Below are positions 16,760-25,353 of a stretch of DNA of 64,000 bases, piece after piece; within the stretch, counting starts at the first letter, position 1; the number at the start of each line of letters is the position of its first letter. The translations under genes and the position numbers were made by a program. The notes under the pieces were generated by a model. It was given only the letters and a program-made list of their open reading frames with translations. It searched no databases and was not told where the DNA came from. This DNA comes from Shouchella miscanthi (lineage in GTDB: Bacteria; Bacillota; Bacilli; Bacillales; Bacillaceae_D), in NCBI RefSeq assembly GCF_007725405.1, contig NZ_CP042163.1:3472001-3536000 (forward strand), written 5' to 3'.

Positions 16760-17212
16760 CTAGATCTTCTTGTAACTACCTTGGTAATAGACGAGAGGGC
16801 TTTGATCTGTTACAGCCACGTCCTTTACCTTTCCAATAAAAAGCGTATGATCTCCTTGCAAGCTTGTATCGTGGAGATCACAAACAATGGTAGCTATTGC
16901 GCCGTCAACAGTTGGCATACCAGCAAAGGTTGTTAACGCTAGGTCTTCCTTTTCTTTTTGGCGAGCAAAGTGCATAGAAATATCTTCATGACCTTCTGCT
17001 AAAATACTAATAGCAAATGAGCCAGACTGTTCGACAACAGCTTTCATTCTTGCTTTATTATCTATAGAGACTAGAATTAGTTTAGGATCTAATGAAACCG
17101 ACATAAACGCATTTGCTGTCATTCCGTAAACCTCGTTATCCCATTCTGTTGTCACTACCGTTACACCTGTTGTAAATTTACTCATTGCGGTTTTGAATAA
17201 ACGATCATCCAT
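16760..17212 (-). CDS. Flavin reductase-like FMN-binding protein
   Basis: 150 aa. The pattern FTTGVTVVTT, GMTANAFMSVSLDP, SFAISIL and GDHTLFIGKV is that of the HpaC/RutF flavin reductase family, small dimeric proteins that supply reduced flavin to a two-component monooxygenase. The ATG at 17212 has GAGGAGG 7 nt before it; the reading frame stays open another 36 codons upstream without any ribosome-binding site. No oxygenase gene is adjacent, so the partner is unknown. Confidence 0.85.
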   Translation of the reverse strand: MDDRLFKTAMSKFTTGVTVVTTEWDNEVYGMTANAFMSVSLDPKLILVSIDNKARMKAVVEQSGSFAISILAEGHEDISMHFARQKEKEDLALTTFAGMPTVDGAIATIVCDLHDTSLQGDHTLFIGKVKDVAVTDQSPLVYYQGSYKKI

Positions 17213-17457
17213 TGATTCCCCTCCTCTTTCTTTTTCGTTGTCCATATGTGTGCACTCAATTAAAATAATACCTACATTCAAAACACGTTGCAACAAGTTG
17301 AACTTGCAACAATTAGCCATTACTTTCGTATGCTAGTAACATCAGAATTGGTGACGTTCTTGACTTTGTAAACATGGAATACTACATTTAATTCAATCCC
17401 ACTCCATTTTGTTCAATATTTATCGACTCTGCTTATTAAAGAAAGAAGGTGGTTTAG

Positions 17458-18225
17458 GTGATCACATTAAAATCAAAACGAGAACAAGAAATGATGCATA
17501 AAGCGGGACAACTGCTTGCAGCTTGTCATAAAGAAATTGCTAAACGAATACAGCCAGGTGTGACTACAGATGAGATTGACCGTTTTGTAGAAAATTATTT
17601 AAGAGAACATGGGGCAACCCCAGAACAAAAAGGATACAACGGCTATCAATATGCAACATGTGCATCTCTAAACGATGAAATATGCCATGGCTTCCCAAGA
17701 AAGACTCCTTTAAAAGAAGGAGACCTCATTACCATTGATTCAGTCTTTAACTTAAACGGAGCATTGGCTGATTCTGCTTGGACGTATGCTGTTGGACACC
17801 CCTCTCCTGAAGCGGAAGCACTAATGGCTGTTACGCATCAGGCTTTATATGAAGGAATAAAGCAAGCCAAAATTGGAAATCGTCTCGGAGATATCGGTCA
17901 CGCCATTCAGTCTTTTGTTGAACCTAAAGGATACTCCGTTGTGCGAGATTTTACCGGGCACGGCATCGGTCCGACTCTTCATGAACCTCCTCAAATTCTG
18001 CACTATGGCTCTCCAGGTAAAGGGATTCGCTTAAAAGAGGGGATGGTGATTACCATCGAACCGATGGTGAACACGGGTGCTTATCACAGCAAACTGGACT
18101 CCAACGGTTGGACAGCTCGGACTGTAGACGGCTCTTTATCTGCTCAATACGAACACACCCTCGTTATTACTGCTGATGGTCCTTTTATTTTAACCGATCA
18201 AGGAGATGCAGCCTCTTACCTATAA
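17458..18225 (+). CDS. map: Methionine aminopeptidase, type I
   Basis: 255 aa cytosolic metallopeptidase that removes N-terminal Met from nascent proteins. All five metal ligands are visible: Asp94, Asp105 (ALADSAW), His168 (TGHGIG), Glu201 (TIEPM) and Glu232 (YEHTL). It starts at GTG 17458 behind AAGAAGGTGG. The location away from a ribosomal-protein cluster suggests it is the second, YflG-like copy found in many Bacillus species; this is inference. Confidence 0.93.
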   Translation: MITLKSKREQEMMHKAGQLLAACHKEIAKRIQPGVTTDEIDRFVENYLREHGATPEQKGYNGYQYATCASLNDEICHGFPRKTPLKEGDLITIDSVFNLNGALADSAWTYAVGHPSPEAEALMAVTHQALYEGIKQAKIGNRLGDIGHAIQSFVEPKGYSVVRDFTGHGIGPTLHEPPQILHYGSPGKGIRLKEGMVITIEPMVNTGAYHSKLDSNGWTARTVDGSLSAQYEHTLVITADGPFILTDQGDAASYL

Positions 18226-18355
18226 AGAACGTATTTTGTGACTAAATCAATTAAAGCACTTTTCCTTTCTTGTTGTGAGGAGAAGTGTTTTTCTATGAAA
18301 ATAAAGCGTTTTAAAAGTAAAAATAGGGAAAAGAAGAAAGATAGGAGGTGGTCAG

Positions 18356-19429
18356 GTGTTTGTGACAAAAATGATTCGAATCATTGTTTTATCTACCATT
18401 GTTTTTATTGGATTTGTAACGGTTATGATCTGCGCTTTCTTAGGTATGTCGATTTTCTATTTATGGCTTCTGTCAGCTGCAACGATTTGCATCGTCATTT
18501 ATGTTACATTAATGTTCTACCAATGGCATCGACCAGGCTTTCGGCGCATGTTTTTTCTCAGTATGATCATTGTTGGACTGGTTAGTATCTATACATACGA
18601 GCAACGAAACAATGCTTTAAAAACAATCGCAGAGCCTTACGTGCCATTAGAGCAATGGGAACCATTCCATCCTAATCGACCAATTGAAATCGAGCGAGCA
18701 GAAACCAACCTATCTTCTGATTCAATCCGAATTACCGGACAAGCCTTCTTATATCCACTTTATAGTTCATTTGTCGAAGCAACCTTTTCAAGTGTCGATC
18801 CTTCTTATGCCCGACAAGTACTAGATACGGCATCTCGTCCATTAGACTCTTTAGGTAATGACACGATTGCGTTCGTTCCAGAATATCTTCTTCCAACTGA
18901 CCATTCAGTTGAGCCAGTTCCTATTGCGAAAGATGCTTTTGTGTTTTTCACGCATCAAGAACAAGAAGTGGAAACAATTAGCCGGGACCAAGTTCAATCT
19001 ATTTACACAGGTGCGCTATCCAATTGGTCACAAGTTGGTGGTGCAACCCAAGCAATTCGTCAATATCAACGAAAAGAAGAAGATAGTCAGGAGGCGTTTG
19101 AGTGGTTTATGGAAGAATCGAGCCAAACAGATCCAACGACTCCCTACGAAAATGTCCAAAATGCCATTGGCTTTACGTTCTATAGTAACTATCAATTCGT
19201 CGAAGACACGAATCAGACCAAACTGTTAGCTATTGATCACGTGGCACCATCTCAACAGACACTTGAGTCACATGAATATCCGATTCCTATAACCGTCTAC
19301 GCTGTAACATCTACAACACCAAATGATGAGGTAACGTCATTTATTGAGTGGATCCAATCAGAAGAAGCGCAAACGGTCATCGAATCAGTCGGTTTTTCGC
19401 CTATTCAGGAAGGTGAACATGCATACTAA
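18356..19429 (+). CDS. Membrane-anchored PstS-like substrate-binding protein
   Basis: 357 aa. It starts at GTG 18356 behind ATAGGAGGTG. Three hydrophobic segments lie within residues 5-85, and a type II periplasmic-binding-protein fold follows from about 125. Features of the PstS superfamily include GNDTIAFVPEYLL, VQSIYTGALSNWSQVGG (compare the IFTGxIxxW motif of phosphate-binding proteins) and the final ESVGFSP. There is no lipobox; the membrane segments anchor it. No pst permease or ATPase gene is adjacent, so it may sense rather than import its ligand. Confidence 0.75.
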   Translation: MFVTKMIRIIVLSTIVFIGFVTVMICAFLGMSIFYLWLLSAATICIVIYVTLMFYQWHRPGFRRMFFLSMIIVGLVSIYTYEQRNNALKTIAEPYVPLEQWEPFHPNRPIEIERAETNLSSDSIRITGQAFLYPLYSSFVEATFSSVDPSYARQVLDTASRPLDSLGNDTIAFVPEYLLPTDHSVEPVPIAKDAFVFFTHQEQEVETISRDQVQSIYTGALSNWSQVGGATQAIRQYQRKEEDSQEAFEWFMEESSQTDPTTPYENVQNAIGFTFYSNYQFVEDTNQTKLLAIDHVAPSQQTLESHEYPIPITVYAVTSTTPNDEVTSFIEWIQSEEAQTVIESVGFSPIQEGEHAY

Positions 19430-19460
19430 AAAAAGACTCGTGGTAGATCACGAGTCTTTT
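19429..19460. terminator. Bidirectional terminator
   Basis: AAAGACTCGTG (19432-19442) and CACGAGTCTTT (19449-19459) form an 11-bp stem between converging genes, with A and T tracts outside. Confidence 0.88.
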
Positions 19461-19462
19461 AT

Positions 19463-20752
19463 CTATGCCTTGCTCTTCTCAACTTTGCCTTCAATTGCAG
19501 CAAGTTCTACACAATCACAAAAAACATTCATGGCTTTTTGTAATTCATCTAAAGTCGGGAAAGATGGTGCAATACGAATATTACGATCAAGTGGATCCTT
19601 TCCATACGGATAGGTTGCGCCTGCTCCAGTTAGAGTTAACCCAACTTCTTTGCATAACGCTACCACTCGTGCTGCACATCCATTTTCTGTGTTGACACTA
19701 ATAAAATACCCACCATTCGGTTCCGTCCATGTGGCAATGTTTTTGTCCCCTAATTTATGCTGTAGCGTATCAATCACTAAATCAAATTTCGGTTTGATAA
19801 TCGCTGCATGTTTCTTCATTAGCTCTTCAACACCACCAATTTTTTCAAAGAAACGAATATGCCTTAATTGGTTAATTTTATCAGCACCAATGGTTTGAAA
19901 ACTAAGCTGTTTTTTTGTAAACGCGATATTATCAGGAGAAGAAACAAACGCGGAAATGCCTGCTCCTGGGAACGTTACTTTCGATGTTGACGCAAAGACG
20001 TATGGGCGATTTGGATAGCCTGCTTTTTTTGCTTCTGCAAGGATAGATACTAGTGTATCGGGTGTATCAGTTAAATGGTGAATTACATAGGCATTGTCCC
20101 AGAAAATGCGAAAATCAGTCGCTTTTGTCTTCATGGATGCAAGTCTTTTTACTACTGCTTCCGAATACGTAACACCTTCTGGATTACTATATTTTGGAAC
20201 ACACCAAATCCCTTTAATCGTTTCATCTTCTCGAACGAGGGCTTCTACTTGATCCATGTTAGGACCTTCACTTGTCATGTCGACTGGAATCATTTCAATC
20301 CCAAGAAACTCACAAATAGAAAAGTGACGGTCATAGCCAGGAGACGGACACAGGAATTTAACCGATGGATAAGAAGACCACGGTTTAGCTTCTTCCTCTA
20401 CACCCTTTAACAATCCACGGGCAACCGTGTCGTGCATGGTCGACAGGCTTGAATTCCCCCCAACGATTACTTGACTAGGCTCTACCTCAAGAATGGAAGC
20501 AAACCAAGATTTCGCTTCAGGGATACCGTCTAACTGGCCATAATTTCGCGTATCTAAACCATCGCTAGTAATAAGCTCCTCTGCAGTTAATAAAGCAATC
20601 ATCTCTTCTGAAAGATTAAGTTGATCGGGACTTGGCTTTCCTCGAGACATATCTAACGTCATATTTTCACGCTTGTAACGTTCCAATTGCGCTTTTAGCT
20701 GCTCATATCGTTGATAAAGCTGTTCTTCAGTTAATTCATTCACATTGGACAC
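19463..20752 (-). CDS. PLP-dependent aminotransferase, aspartate type (Aminotran_MocR family)
   Basis: 429 aa class I fold-type aminotransferase. SRGKPSPDQL and GGNSSLSTMHD lie in the N-terminal third. The PLP lysine is in FASTSKVTFPGAG (about 252-264), and the substrate-binding Arg is in RNIRIAPSFPT. This pattern is that of the subgroup including Corynebacterium aspartate transaminase (PF12897) rather than classical AspC. Despite the domain name there is no DNA-binding region. It is monocistronic, followed by a shared terminator. Confidence 0.85.
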   Translation of the reverse strand: MSNVNELTEEQLYQRYEQLKAQLERYKRENMTLDMSRGKPSPDQLNLSEEMIALLTAEELITSDGLDTRNYGQLDGIPEAKSWFASILEVEPSQVIVGGNSSLSTMHDTVARGLLKGVEEEAKPWSSYPSVKFLCPSPGYDRHFSICEFLGIEMIPVDMTSEGPNMDQVEALVREDETIKGIWCVPKYSNPEGVTYSEAVVKRLASMKTKATDFRIFWDNAYVIHHLTDTPDTLVSILAEAKKAGYPNRPYVFASTSKVTFPGAGISAFVSSPDNIAFTKKQLSFQTIGADKINQLRHIRFFEKIGGVEELMKKHAAIIKPKFDLVIDTLQHKLGDKNIATWTEPNGGYFISVNTENGCAARVVALCKEVGLTLTGAGATYPYGKDPLDRNIRIAPSFPTLDELQKAMNVFCDCVELAAIEGKVEKSKA

Positions 20753-20868
20753 TGTTGATCTCTCCCTTAGAAGATTAAGAAGATCCGTACTTCCTTCTCA
20801 TTCATTTCACCTTTCTAGTTTAAGCTAGATGATAGGGTGTGAGCAAGTAATCACTTATGACCTACAGT

Positions 20869-20889
20869 CATGAATTGCAAAAATTCATG
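20869..20889. other. Perfect inverted repeat in the aminotransferase-GNAT gap
   Basis: CATGAATT (20869-20876) and AATTCATG (20882-20889) flank GCAAA. It lies between divergent genes and could be an operator or a small stem. Nothing else stands out in 20753-21028. Confidence 0.35.
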
Positions 20890-21028
20890 TGCTTCTCTTT
20901 CTTTTCTGACTACACGCATCTTCCTTGCATTCTGTCTGAAAGATATGCTAAAAAATGAAGGTATTTTTTATTGTTATTGGCAACATAACTAAAAAGAAAA
21001 TTTGTTCTTTTTTCGGAGGGATATTGAT

Positions 21029-21535
21029 ATGATTCGTAAGGCAGTTAAGCAAGATTTAGTTAAAATAGAGGAAATGGCTATTCGAGCAACCAAGAAGATG
21101 AATGCTGAAGGAAGTGACCAGTGGGACAAGCACTACCCTACTATTCAACATTTTACAAAGGATCTCGATTTAGGTTCATTATTTGTGTACGAACAAGACG
21201 GAGTAGTCGTCGGTTCTATTACAATCGACCAATCATTTGCACCTGAATATACAAGTACCTCTTTACAATGGTCTGAACAACAGCGGCACGCAGGAACGTT
21301 TCATCGCCTTTTAGTAGACCCTAGTGCGAGAAAAGCCGGTATTGCCGCGGCACTTATCGATTTTGCAGAAAAACATTCTCACAAAAAAGGCTTAACAGCC
21401 ATGCAAGTGGACACGTACTCGTTAAACGAAAAAGCCCAACAGCTTTTTGAGAAATATGGCTACGAAAAAGTTGGCACGCTTCAGTTTCCTGGGAAAGAAG
21501 CCATCTTTTTTGGCTTTGAAAAACAGCTCACATAA
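21029..21535 (+). CDS. GNAT-family N-acetyltransferase
   Basis: 168 aa from ATG 21029, which follows TCGGAGGG. The acetyl-CoA-binding segment reads FHRLLVDPSARKAGIAAALIDFAEK (shortened form of the R-x-x-G-x-A motif, with KAGIAA), and QLFEKYGYEKVG forms the C-terminal motif B. The substrate is unknown. The upstream in-frame TTG at 21002 has no site for ribosome binding. Confidence 0.85.
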   Translation: MIRKAVKQDLVKIEEMAIRATKKMNAEGSDQWDKHYPTIQHFTKDLDLGSLFVYEQDGVVVGSITIDQSFAPEYTSTSLQWSEQQRHAGTFHRLLVDPSARKAGIAAALIDFAEKHSHKKGLTAMQVDTYSLNEKAQQLFEKYGYEKVGTLQFPGKEAIFFGFEKQLT

Positions 21536-21559
21536 AAAAGAGGGGTCTCCCCCTCTTTT
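21535..21559. terminator. Bidirectional terminator
   Basis: GAGGGG (21540-21545) and CCCCTC (21550-21555) with A/T extensions on both sides separate converging genes. Confidence 0.85.
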
Positions 21560-21563
21560 AATG

Positions 21564-21914
21564 TTAATTATCCACGCGGCTCATATCCAATTCGTAATCG
21601 CCATCTTCTTTTTTCACTTCAGTTGGCTTTGATCCAAAAATACTATTGCGATTAATATTTAGTTTCTCTGCGGCGCGATCAGCGTATGGATCCACTAATT
21701 GACTATCTTCGTTTAAAACAAATTCTAACGCATTGATTTGCGTACGTAAACGCTGCATCGTGCGATCAAGATAAATATAAACTTGCTGCTCATGCTGGTC
21801 CATTTGTTTAAATGACTCTTCATTCACTTTCATTTCTTTAACCTTATTGATACACTTACCTAATTCTTCACGAAGTATGTTACGTTGTTCTTTAACAATC
21901 GATACGTCTCTCAT
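21564..21914 (-). CDS. Small coiled-coil hypothetical protein
   Basis: 116 aa, no signal or membrane segment. Residues 5-75 are charged and helical with heptad-like hydrophobic spacing, probably a coiled coil. The tail is acidic, with GDYELDMSRVD at the end. The ATG at 21914 is preceded by GAAAGGATGACATGTA on the minus strand. I do not recognise the family. The region 21915-22045 between this gene and the divergent mhqR-like gene would hold its promoter. Confidence 0.7.
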   Translation of the reverse strand: MRDVSIVKEQRNILREELGKCINKVKEMKVNEESFKQMDQHEQQVYIYLDRTMQRLRTQINALEFVLNEDSQLVDPYADRAAEKLNINRNSIFGSKPTEVKKEDGDYELDMSRVDN

Positions 21915-22045
21915 TACATGTCATCCTTTCAATTCTAAAGAAGATTTATACTAATCTATTTACCTCTTTTCTAGTATAAAGGTTTCAGTTGAAAATATCA
22001 GCAAATTCCAATGAATTCACAAAATTAATCAGAACACCCCTTTGA

Positions 22046-22075
22046 TTGACAGTCCAAGGGAACATCTTTTATAAT
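22046..22075 (+). promoter_or_regulatory. SigA promoter of the mhqR-like gene
   Basis: Consensus TTGACA (22046-22051), an 18-nt spacer and TATAAT (22070-22075). Confidence 0.85.
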
Positions 22076-22093
22076 TAATTCAAATTCGAGATA
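22076..22093 (+). promoter_or_regulatory. MhqR-like operator overlapping the transcription start
   Basis: TAATTCAAATTCGAGATA matches one half (TTCGAGATA) of the B. subtilis MhqR consensus palindrome exactly and the other half at six of nine positions. It lies directly behind the -10, where a bound repressor would block initiation. A further TTCGAGGT half-site at 22100-22107 overlaps the ribosome-binding site. Confidence 0.6.
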
Positions 22094-22114
22094 AATGATT
22101 TCGAGGTGTTTACA

Positions 22115-22558
22115 ATGAAAGAAACAGATCAAGATTCATTAAAACTATTTACTGTATTATCAAGAGCTATGCAAACCGTTAAGTCCCACGTTGAGACAGA
22201 TATACGCAAACACGGGTTTAACCCTACAGAATTTGCAGTCCTTGAATTGCTTTATTCAAAAGGTGATCAAACTGTGCAAAAAATTGGTCAAAAAGTACTT
22301 ATCGCTAGTAGCAGCATCACCTATGTAGTTGATAAACTCGAAAAAAAAGCAATGATTGTTCGAAAACCTAGTCCAACTGACCGCCGCGTCACTTATGTGT
22401 CTATTACACAAAAAGGGATAAATTGGATGGATGCTGTCTTTCCTCAACACGCTCAAGCACTTAGTTCCATTTTCTCCCCACTAAATGAACAAGAAAAAAA
22501 AGCAATGATTACGTATTTAAAACGAGTCGGTTTGCAAGAAAACCGCATTTCAGACTAG
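22115..22558 (+). CDS. mhqR: MarR-family repressor, MhqR-like
   Basis: 147 aa winged-helix MarR protein: DIRKHGFNPTEFAVLELL, then recognition helix region QKVLIASSSITYVVDKLEKK and wing KPSPTDRRVTYVSIT. The overall pattern is that of MhqR (YkvE), which in B. subtilis represses quinone-detoxifying genes. The ATG at 22115 has GAGGTG 6 nt upstream; an earlier GTG lies inside that site. The promoter carries a matching operator half-site, suggesting autorepression, and the next gene is an MhqN-like nitroreductase. No Cys is visible that could act as a direct thiol sensor. Confidence 0.82.
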   Translation: MKETDQDSLKLFTVLSRAMQTVKSHVETDIRKHGFNPTEFAVLELLYSKGDQTVQKIGQKVLIASSSITYVVDKLEKKAMIVRKPSPTDRRVTYVSITQKGINWMDAVFPQHAQALSSIFSPLNEQEKKAMITYLKRVGLQENRISD

Positions 22559-22634
22559 TCCCTAACCGTTCGTATGCTCATGTTTTTAAATAAGCATCCA
22601 AGGGAATTGTATTATTACCTAGAATAATGCTACA

Positions 22635-22685
22635 GGGTGTAAGACAAGAGATCACCCGAGTAGAACTTGGCGTTCTTATCTCGTA
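22635..22685 (+). promoter_or_regulatory. Two hairpins in the leader of the mhqN-like gene
   Basis: GGGTG (22635-22639) pairs with CACCC (22653-22657). CGAGTAGAAC (from about 22657) pairs with GTTCTTATCTCG with a 2-nt bulge. TATCTCG at about 22678-22684 also resembles an MhqR half-site. There is no U-tract, so a terminator is unlikely. Confidence 0.35.
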
Positions 22686-22724
22686 GTGTCTATTAAAATA
22701 ATACGAAAGGAGTCACTCATCTTC

Positions 22725-23396
22725 ATGAAAAAATGGACTCGTTTATTTCATAAAGAATCTCAACCTGTCAAAAAAGAGAATCCTGTTCCTCCCGCTGTTC
22801 AAAAATTTGGAACGGATAAAGATGATGATGAATTTTACCAAGCGATTGAGAATAGACGATCTATTTACGTTTTAAGTAAGGATACGGTTCAGGGAGATTC
22901 TGACATCCTCAACCTAATTGAGCTCTCCATCCGATCCTTGCCAACGAATGAACATGCTCTTTCTGCACGAATGGTACTTTTGCTCCATGATGAGCATGAT
23001 GCGTTCTGGCAGTTAACTCAGGAAAGAATGAAAAGCATTATGGACTATGCTGATTTCACCGACACTCAAGCGAAATTAGAAATGTTTGAACATGCTTACG
23101 GCACTATTTTGTTTTTTGATGATCAGGAGACATTTTCTACTACCTATACAAAGTCCATTGCCGGACAATACAATGGAATGCTTCAATATTTAATTTGGGT
23201 TACCCTTGAAACAAAAGGCTTTGGTGCTTCTTTACAGCACTATAATCCCATGATTAATGAAGCAGTCAAAAAACGATGGGATCTACCGAATAATTGGAAT
23301 CTTGTTGCGCAAATGCCTTTTGGTAGACCTCATGAGTACCCAAACCCAAAAGAAATAAACCCACTTAAAGATCGGGTGATAGTGAAAGATTCGTAA
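22725..23396 (+). CDS. mhqN: Nitroreductase-family protein, MhqN-like
   Basis: 223 aa. NRRSIYVLSKD near the N-terminus is the FMN-phosphate-binding pattern of the nitroreductase family, and YLIWVTLETKGFGASLQHYNP is the conserved central block. Length matches MhqN (about 220 aa). It probably reduces quinones or nitro-compounds with NAD(P)H. The ATG at 22725 lies 12 nt after AAAGGAG, a long spacing; no better start exists, as a GTG at 22686 has no site. It follows the mhqR-like gene and is probably controlled by it. Confidence 0.8.
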   Translation: MKKWTRLFHKESQPVKKENPVPPAVQKFGTDKDDDEFYQAIENRRSIYVLSKDTVQGDSDILNLIELSIRSLPTNEHALSARMVLLLHDEHDAFWQLTQERMKSIMDYADFTDTQAKLEMFEHAYGTILFFDDQETFSTTYTKSIAGQYNGMLQYLIWVTLETKGFGASLQHYNPMINEAVKKRWDLPNNWNLVAQMPFGRPHEYPNPKEINPLKDRVIVKDS

Positions 23397-23433
23397 GTAA
23401 GCGAGTCTTTTTCTTTACAACAAAAATTAAGGT

Positions 23434-23462
23434 TTGACAAGTTGTCTTGCGCATTGTAAAGT
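23434..23462 (+). promoter_or_regulatory. SigA promoter for the mgtE leader
   Basis: TTGACA (23434-23439), a 17-nt spacer and TAAAGT (23457-23462), placing the transcript start just ahead of the M-box. Confidence 0.7.
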
Positions 23463-23483
23463 GAAATTTGCAAGAAATTATAT

Positions 23484-23648
23484 GCCCTCGTTAGGTGAGG
23501 CTCCTGTGCTGGAGATACGCTGCTACCCAAAAATGTCCAAAGACGCCAATGGGTCAACAGAAACCATCGACATAAGGTGGTTTTTAACGTAGCTGGATAT
23601 GTGTTCCTATGCCGCACAGTGCTAAAGCTCTACGAATGGAGGAGAGTT
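23484..23648 (+). promoter_or_regulatory. M-box (ykoK) magnesium riboswitch
   Basis: The characteristic 5' block CTCGTTAGGTGAGGCTCCT starts near 23487, and the further conserved pieces GCTGCTACCCAAAAATG, ACGCCAATGGGTCAACAG and the 3' TGCTAAAGCTCTACGAATGGAGGAGAG follow in order (each quoted part is a sub-stretch). With high Mg2+ the M-box closes and lets a downstream terminator form. The terminator at 23683-23715 and the Mg transporter gene after it fit that model. Confidence 0.93.
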
Positions 23649-23682
23649 TATTGATACGATATGTTTCTTTAGTATGCGTTCA

Positions 23683-23715
23683 AACCGCCTCCCATTTGCT
23701 GAGGCGGTTTTTTAT
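23683..23715 (+). terminator. Regulated intrinsic terminator of the M-box riboswitch
   Basis: AACCGCCTC (23683-23691) and GAGGCGGTT (23701-23709) form a perfect 9-bp stem followed by TTTTTATTTTT. It lies between the aptamer and mgtE. Confidence 0.92.
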
Positions 23716-23839
23716 TTTTCTAAAAGGTGGTGGTGTGGGATGGATAGTTTACCCAAACCGAGGATAGGCTTTAACAGTATAAGAAGGGGGCCATTCCACA
23801 CGTATTGTTTGGTTCTCTTCTAGGAAGTAGGAGGAGAGC

Positions 23840-25213
23840 ATGATGGATAAATTAAAGACTGACCGGAAACGGAATGAATATAAAAACGAAATTGTAAAGC
23901 ATCTAGTTTCAAGAAATCTTAAGGCTTTCAGAGAAACCTTTTTAGAGCTCCACCCAACGGACCAAGTTGAATTGTTTCACGAAATTGAGCGTCCTCTTCA
24001 AAAACAAGTGTTGTTATTTCTTAGTCCAGCTGAATTCGCCGACCTATTTGAAGGGTTAGATTTAGAAGATCAGCTTATTGTTTTTGAAGGGTTAAGCTAT
24101 CAATATGCCGTTTCCATGTTCAATACGATGTCAGCCGATGATGTTGCTGACTTTTTAGCGGAAATTAATACGGAGCGCGCTGATGATATTTTAAGCTCAA
24201 TGGATTTAGAAGAAGCGAAGCGCGTAGAGGAATTAATGGCTTACGCACCGAAAACTGCCGGTGCGATTATGACAAAAGAATTTGTACGCTTATCGGTAGA
24301 ATCTTCTGCTAAAGAGGTTATTGCTGAACTACGAGAAAGCGCACCCGATGCAGAAACAATTTACTACTTGTATGTCGTTGATCAACAGCAGAAACTTGCT
24401 GGTGTCGTTTCGCTTCGTGACCTCATTATTGCGACACCAGAAATGACGGTGGAAGACATTATGAGCACACAAGTGGTATCCGTAAGTGAGAACGAAGATC
24501 AAGAAGACGTTGCTCGATTAATTAAGGAATATGACTTTCTTGCGGTACCTGTTGTAACGCCTGAAAAGCGACTTGTCGGTATCATTACCGTCGATGACGT
24601 CATTGATGTACTAGAAGAAGAAACAACAGAGGATTTCGATGAATTTGCCGCAACACGAGGGGCGACGGATTTATCTTTAACTGCGGTAACCGCTGCAAGA
24701 AAGCGTGCACCTTGGCTTATTTTGCTCATGTTTTTTGGTTTGATTACAGCAAATATTATTGGTCAATTTGAATCGACTTTGGAACAAGTGGTACTGCTTG
24801 CTGCATTTATGCCGCTCATTATGGGTACAGCAGGAAATACAGGAACGCAGTCTCTAGCAGTTGCGGTACGTGGTATTGCAACAGGCTCATTTGACCGAGG
24901 CGGTGTATGGAAAACAGTAAAAAGAGAACTTGGAACAGGGATTATACTCGGTCTTGTTTGTATGGTTGTGTTGATGGGCATTATTTATGTGTTTTACAAC
25001 GGTGATTTTATTTTAGCATTTACTGTTGGGTTCTCTCTTTTTGCAGCTTTAAGTGTGGCAGCAGTGATCGGAGCAACTGTTCCTGTCGCCATTAACAAAT
25101 TAAAGATTGATCCAGCCGTGGCCTCAGGTCCTTTTATTACAACGCTAAACGATATTATTAGTTTAATGATTTATTTTACAATCGCAACGACACTTCTTGA
25201 CCAGCTATTATAA
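23840..25213 (+). CDS. mgtE: Magnesium transporter MgtE
   Basis: 457 aa. The cytosolic MgtE N-domain (about 20-135) contains the superhelical repeats, followed by two CBS domains (about 135-260; YYLYVVDQQQKLAGVVSLRD and FLAVPVVTPEKRLVGIITVDDV) and five membrane helices from about 285 with the pore motif PLIMGTAGNTGTQS. It is a Mg2+ channel gated by cytosolic Mg2+. The ATG at 23840 follows AGGAGGAG. It is controlled by the M-box riboswitch upstream. Confidence 0.96.
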   Translation: MMDKLKTDRKRNEYKNEIVKHLVSRNLKAFRETFLELHPTDQVELFHEIERPLQKQVLLFLSPAEFADLFEGLDLEDQLIVFEGLSYQYAVSMFNTMSADDVADFLAEINTERADDILSSMDLEEAKRVEELMAYAPKTAGAIMTKEFVRLSVESSAKEVIAELRESAPDAETIYYLYVVDQQQKLAGVVSLRDLIIATPEMTVEDIMSTQVVSVSENEDQEDVARLIKEYDFLAVPVVTPEKRLVGIITVDDVIDVLEEETTEDFDEFAATRGATDLSLTAVTAARKRAPWLILLMFFGLITANIIGQFESTLEQVVLLAAFMPLIMGTAGNTGTQSLAVAVRGIATGSFDRGGVWKTVKRELGTGIILGLVCMVVLMGIIYVFYNGDFILAFTVGFSLFAALSVAAVIGATVPVAINKLKIDPAVASGPFITTLNDIISLMIYFTIATTLLDQLL

Positions 25214-25256
25214 AAAAGGAAGCTTATCGACATGAACATCGATAAGCTTTTTTCCT
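25212..25256 (+). terminator. Terminator after mgtE
   Basis: AAGCTTATCGA (25220-25230) pairs perfectly with TCGATAAGCTT (25239-25249), followed by TTTTCC. Confidence 0.9.
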
Positions 25257-25353
25257 TGTTCGTGTCTTCCTTGCGAAACCAGCGTTTTCTATGGTTAAAT
25301 TCAAGTAAACAGGGTATAGAAAATAAGAAAATGAATAAGAAAGGAGCACGTCT

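Noticed and set aside
18238-18585. 115-codon frame before and across the PstS-like gene
   Set aside because: It overlaps the well-started gene at 18356 and encodes a Cys/His-rich out-of-frame reading of its membrane helices.
22635-22685. T-box riboswitch in the mhqN-like leader
   Set aside because: The GGGTG stem recalls the T-box, but the conserved GGTGG-ACCGCG box and terminator are absent.
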